From the NCBI RefSeq assembly GCF_002246015.1, contig NZ_NOLJ01000001.1, forward strand, positions 387,402 through 431,493: 44,092 bases of DNA, in the 5' to 3' direction. Source of the DNA: Nostoc sp. 'Peltigera membranacea cyanobiont' 210A. GTDB taxonomy: Bacteria; Cyanobacteriota; Cyanobacteriia; Cyanobacteriales; Nostocaceae. The notes below the pieces were generated by a model. That model made no database searches. It saw only the letters and a program-made list of their open reading frames with translations, and had not been told where the DNA came from. Shown piece after piece: positions 42,338 through 44,092 of the stretch (position 1 is the stretch's first letter; the number at the start of each line of letters is the position of its first letter). The position numbers and the translations under genes were made by a program.

Positions 42338-42479
42338 ATTACTATAATAAATGTGAGAAATAATCTAGATGTAATATGAATACGACCATTTATCGTGTCT
42401 TTGTGATTTATAATTATCATTAAAAAACTTTAACTCAAGGTTTGTAGCCAGTCAGCTAACAAAAACGGGAAATACTCTT

Positions 42480-43055
42480 ATGACAGCACTTACATTAAAC
42501 CTCAATTCTGTAATTAAACTGACAAGAGAGCAATTTTATCAATTGTGTGAAGAGAACCCCGATTTAAAATTAGAACGCAATGCCGAAGGAGAGTTAATTA
42601 TAATGCCACCTACGGGAGGAGAAACAGGAAAAAGTAATTCTACTATTAACGCTCAAATATGGTTCTGGAACGACCAAAATCAATTGGGTGAAGTTTTTGA
42701 TTCATCAACTGGATTTACTTTACCTTCAGGGGCTGACCGTTCTCCAGATGTTTCATGGGTGGAAAAATCTCGTTGGGATGCTTTGACTAAAGAACAAAAA
42801 GAAAAATTTATTCCTTTATGTCCTGATTTTGTTATCGAGATACTTTCACCTAATGACAGCTTGAAAAAAACTCAGAAGAAGATGCAAGAGTATATCGAAA
42901 ATGGTTGTCGTCTAGGTTGGTTGATCAACCGAAAAAAACAGGAAGTAGAAATTTATCGTCCAGGACAAGACGTGGAAGTTTTAAAATATCCTCAAACTAT
43001 TTCTGGGGAAAATGTTTTACTTGGTTTTGTACTTGATATACAACGAATTTGGTAA
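42480..43055 (+). CDS. Uma2 family (DUF820) PD-(D/E)XK nuclease-like protein
   Basis: 191 aa. Typical Uma2 sequence: LTREQFYQLCEENPDLKLER, GELIIMPPTGGETGKSN, DRSPDVSWVEKSRW (Asp), PDFVIEILSPNDSLKKTQKK (Glu ... Lys), CRLGWLINRKKQEVEIYRPG. The active-site-like Asp, Glu and Lys are intact. The family is hugely expanded in cyanobacteria and its biological substrate is unknown. The ATG at 42480 fits the family's N-terminus. Single gene by spacing; it lies between the TA remnant and a second Uma2 gene. Confidence 0.9.
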   Translation: MTALTLNLNSVIKLTREQFYQLCEENPDLKLERNAEGELIIMPPTGGETGKSNSTINAQIWFWNDQNQLGEVFDSSTGFTLPSGADRSPDVSWVEKSRWDALTKEQKEKFIPLCPDFVIEILSPNDSLKKTQKKMQEYIENGCRLGWLINRKKQEVEIYRPGQDVEVLKYPQTISGENVLLGFVLDIQRIW

Positions 43056-43293
43056 AAGGTTCGGTCTATAGACTTTATTTATCACATACTTATAAAACAG
43101 CAAGTGGGGTTGTGGCTAAGTTGGCAGACCTTCAGCTTGCAAAATCTTCAAAGGTTACTAGTTTTGGTATGGCTTGAGTCATAATCTATTACCCCTAGTA
43201 GTCGTTTCGATCATATCGCTTTCTTACGTTCAGCCTTAACAGTAATATTAAGGGGTACAGTACTCGAAAAAGTTTGTTGCGGAGAAGTTAACT

Positions 43294-43935
43294 ATGGTGG
43301 CAATAACAACATCCGCAGAAAATCGGGTTTTACTCCAAAACATCAGCTGGCAGACATTTAAAACCATGCTGGCTGAAATGGGTTCAGAGCGTAATTCCCG
43401 ATTTGCTTATGACAATGGAACGATAGAAATTATGACCCCACAAATGCCACAGGAGAACTCAAACCGTGTAATTGAAGGTTTTGTTGTTGTCCTGTGCCAA
43501 GAGTTGGGCTGGGAAATTAGACGCGCTGGTTCATTAACTTTAACGCGAGATGATTTAGAGAAAGGAGCCGAGCCAGATAGTAGCTACTACATTCAAAATG
43601 AAGCGTTAGTTCGAGATAAAGAAAATATTGACCTCACCACCGACCCGCCCCCTGATCTGGTGCTGGAAGTCGAATATTCCAGGTCTGCAATAGACAAGCT
43701 GAGGCTTTATGCTGCAATGGGAGTCCCCGAATTTTGGCGTTGTAACGGCAGTGTGTTGAGAGTTTACACGCTTGCAGGTGGACAATATTCAGAAGTTCAA
43801 ACCAGCCCTACTTTTGTGTCTGTGTCGGTGAAGGAGATTCCTCGGTTTATTCAAGAAGCTAAAAAGAATGGGGAAATTGCTACTACCCGTGCTTTTCGGG
43901 CTTGGGTGCAACAAAAAATTTCTGCTAGGGATTGA
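43294..43935 (+). CDS. Uma2 family (DUF820) protein, second type
   Basis: 213 aa. It belongs to a different Uma2 subgroup than its neighbour: NISWQTFKTMLAEMGSERNS, NGTIEIMTPQMPQENSNRVI, GAEPDSSYYIQ (Asp), PPDLVLEVEYSRSAIDKLRL (Glu ... Lys), YAAMGVPEFWRCNGSVLRVY. The nuclease-fold residues are present. The two Uma2 proteins share only motifs, so this is not a recent tandem duplication. Substrate unknown. Good ribosome-binding sequence GCGGAGAAG lies upstream. Confidence 0.9.
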   Translation: MVAITTSAENRVLLQNISWQTFKTMLAEMGSERNSRFAYDNGTIEIMTPQMPQENSNRVIEGFVVVLCQELGWEIRRAGSLTLTRDDLEKGAEPDSSYYIQNEALVRDKENIDLTTDPPPDLVLEVEYSRSAIDKLRLYAAMGVPEFWRCNGSVLRVYTLAGGQYSEVQTSPTFVSVSVKEIPRFIQEAKKNGEIATTRAFRAWVQQKISARD

Positions 43936-44092
43936 CTCACTCGGTATGAAGGCGCGGATATTCAACAGCCACATACTCAGGGGCTTTCAGCATTTATTCT
44001 TACAAGGGTTTGTTGAGTGCCTGCGTTCGTCATAAGGGACTTCCAGAGAATAAATTACCCAATTTATTTAGATGATATTTTTCTTTTTCCCC
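43936..44092. other. 3' end of window without a recognisable gene
   Basis: 157 nt without a credible ORF. The last ~60 nt (AAGGGACTTCCAGAGAATAA then ATTACCCAATTTATTTAG) recall the ends of insertion sequences in Nostoc, but nothing inside the window confirms it. Confidence 0.3.

Noticed and set aside
43106..43180. tRNA-like stretch (GGGGTTG, TGGCTAAGTTGGCAGAC, CTTGCAAAA)
   Set aside because: The first ~45 nt resemble a tRNA D-arm and a GCA anticodon loop, but the anticodon stem does not pair and no T-arm or matching 3' acceptor strand follows. At most a tRNA relic.
43999..44092. Possible insertion-sequence terminus at the window's end
   Set aside because: Only a vague resemblance to remembered repeat ends; no inverted partner or transposase within the window.

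Overview
The window is chromosomal DNA from a filamentous, probably heterocyst-forming cyanobacterium of the Nostoc/Anabaena type. Evidence: a full-length ntcA with a perfect NtcA box in front of it, psbY of photosystem II, cyanobacteria-restricted families (DUF3084, DUF3146, TIGR02652), many HIP1 octamers (GCGATCGC, e.g. 197-204 and 323-330), heptameric short tandem repeats (STRRs) in a large share of the gaps, and Ser/Thr kinases of the WD40-linked type. No rRNA, convincing tRNA, CRISPR array or intact transposase was seen.

Layout. (1) 1-9503, all minus strand: pilB-pilT-pilC (type IV pilus motor and platform), a 186-aa unknown, then two Ser/Thr kinases. (2) 9994-12926, plus: grpE and dnaK with no dnaJ after them. 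(3) 13077-18321: hisB and fabI (minus), ntcA, a DUF3084 coiled-coil membrane protein and a RuvC/YqgF-like nuclease (plus), DUF3146 (minus). (4) 19201-23013: a small HMA-like protein lacking the CxxC pair, an aldo/keto reductase, a GNAT remnant, then a plus-strand methyltransferase-cupin-unknown cluster facing a minus-strand amidase-Crp/Fnr pair. (5) 25327-32435: a membrane-anchored repeat protein, methionine aminopeptidase, a cupredoxin-like fragment, a split M16 peptidase, a VOC protein and TIGR02652. (6) 32676-36268: gamma-carbonic-anhydrase-like protein, psbY, folC and an orphan sugar-binding lipoprotein. (7) 36421-41526: pilM-pilN-pilO-pilQ, the alignment complex and secretin, closed by a strong terminator. 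(8) 41690-44092: an antitoxin gene with a frameshifted PIN toxin, and two Uma2-family genes.

The two pilus clusters together supply extension and retraction ATPases, platform protein, inner-membrane alignment complex and outer-membrane secretin; no pilin or prepilin peptidase gene is present here. The kinases read in the same direction downstream of pilC, so a link to pilus control is possible but only by position.

The most unusual aspect is the repeat content. Seven palindromic or MITE-like elements, plus a fragment of another at the window edge, lie within about 0-41 nt of a stop codon. Separately, heptamer STRRs have entered coding sequence: one splits an M16 peptidase inside a domain, such that gain of a single 7-nt unit would rejoin the frames, and another adds an in-frame peptide to FolC. 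I see no clear undescribed multigene defence or biosynthetic system; the best novelty candidates are these repeat-gene interactions, a structured leader before the carbonic-anhydrase-like gene, and the methyltransferase-cupin cluster.
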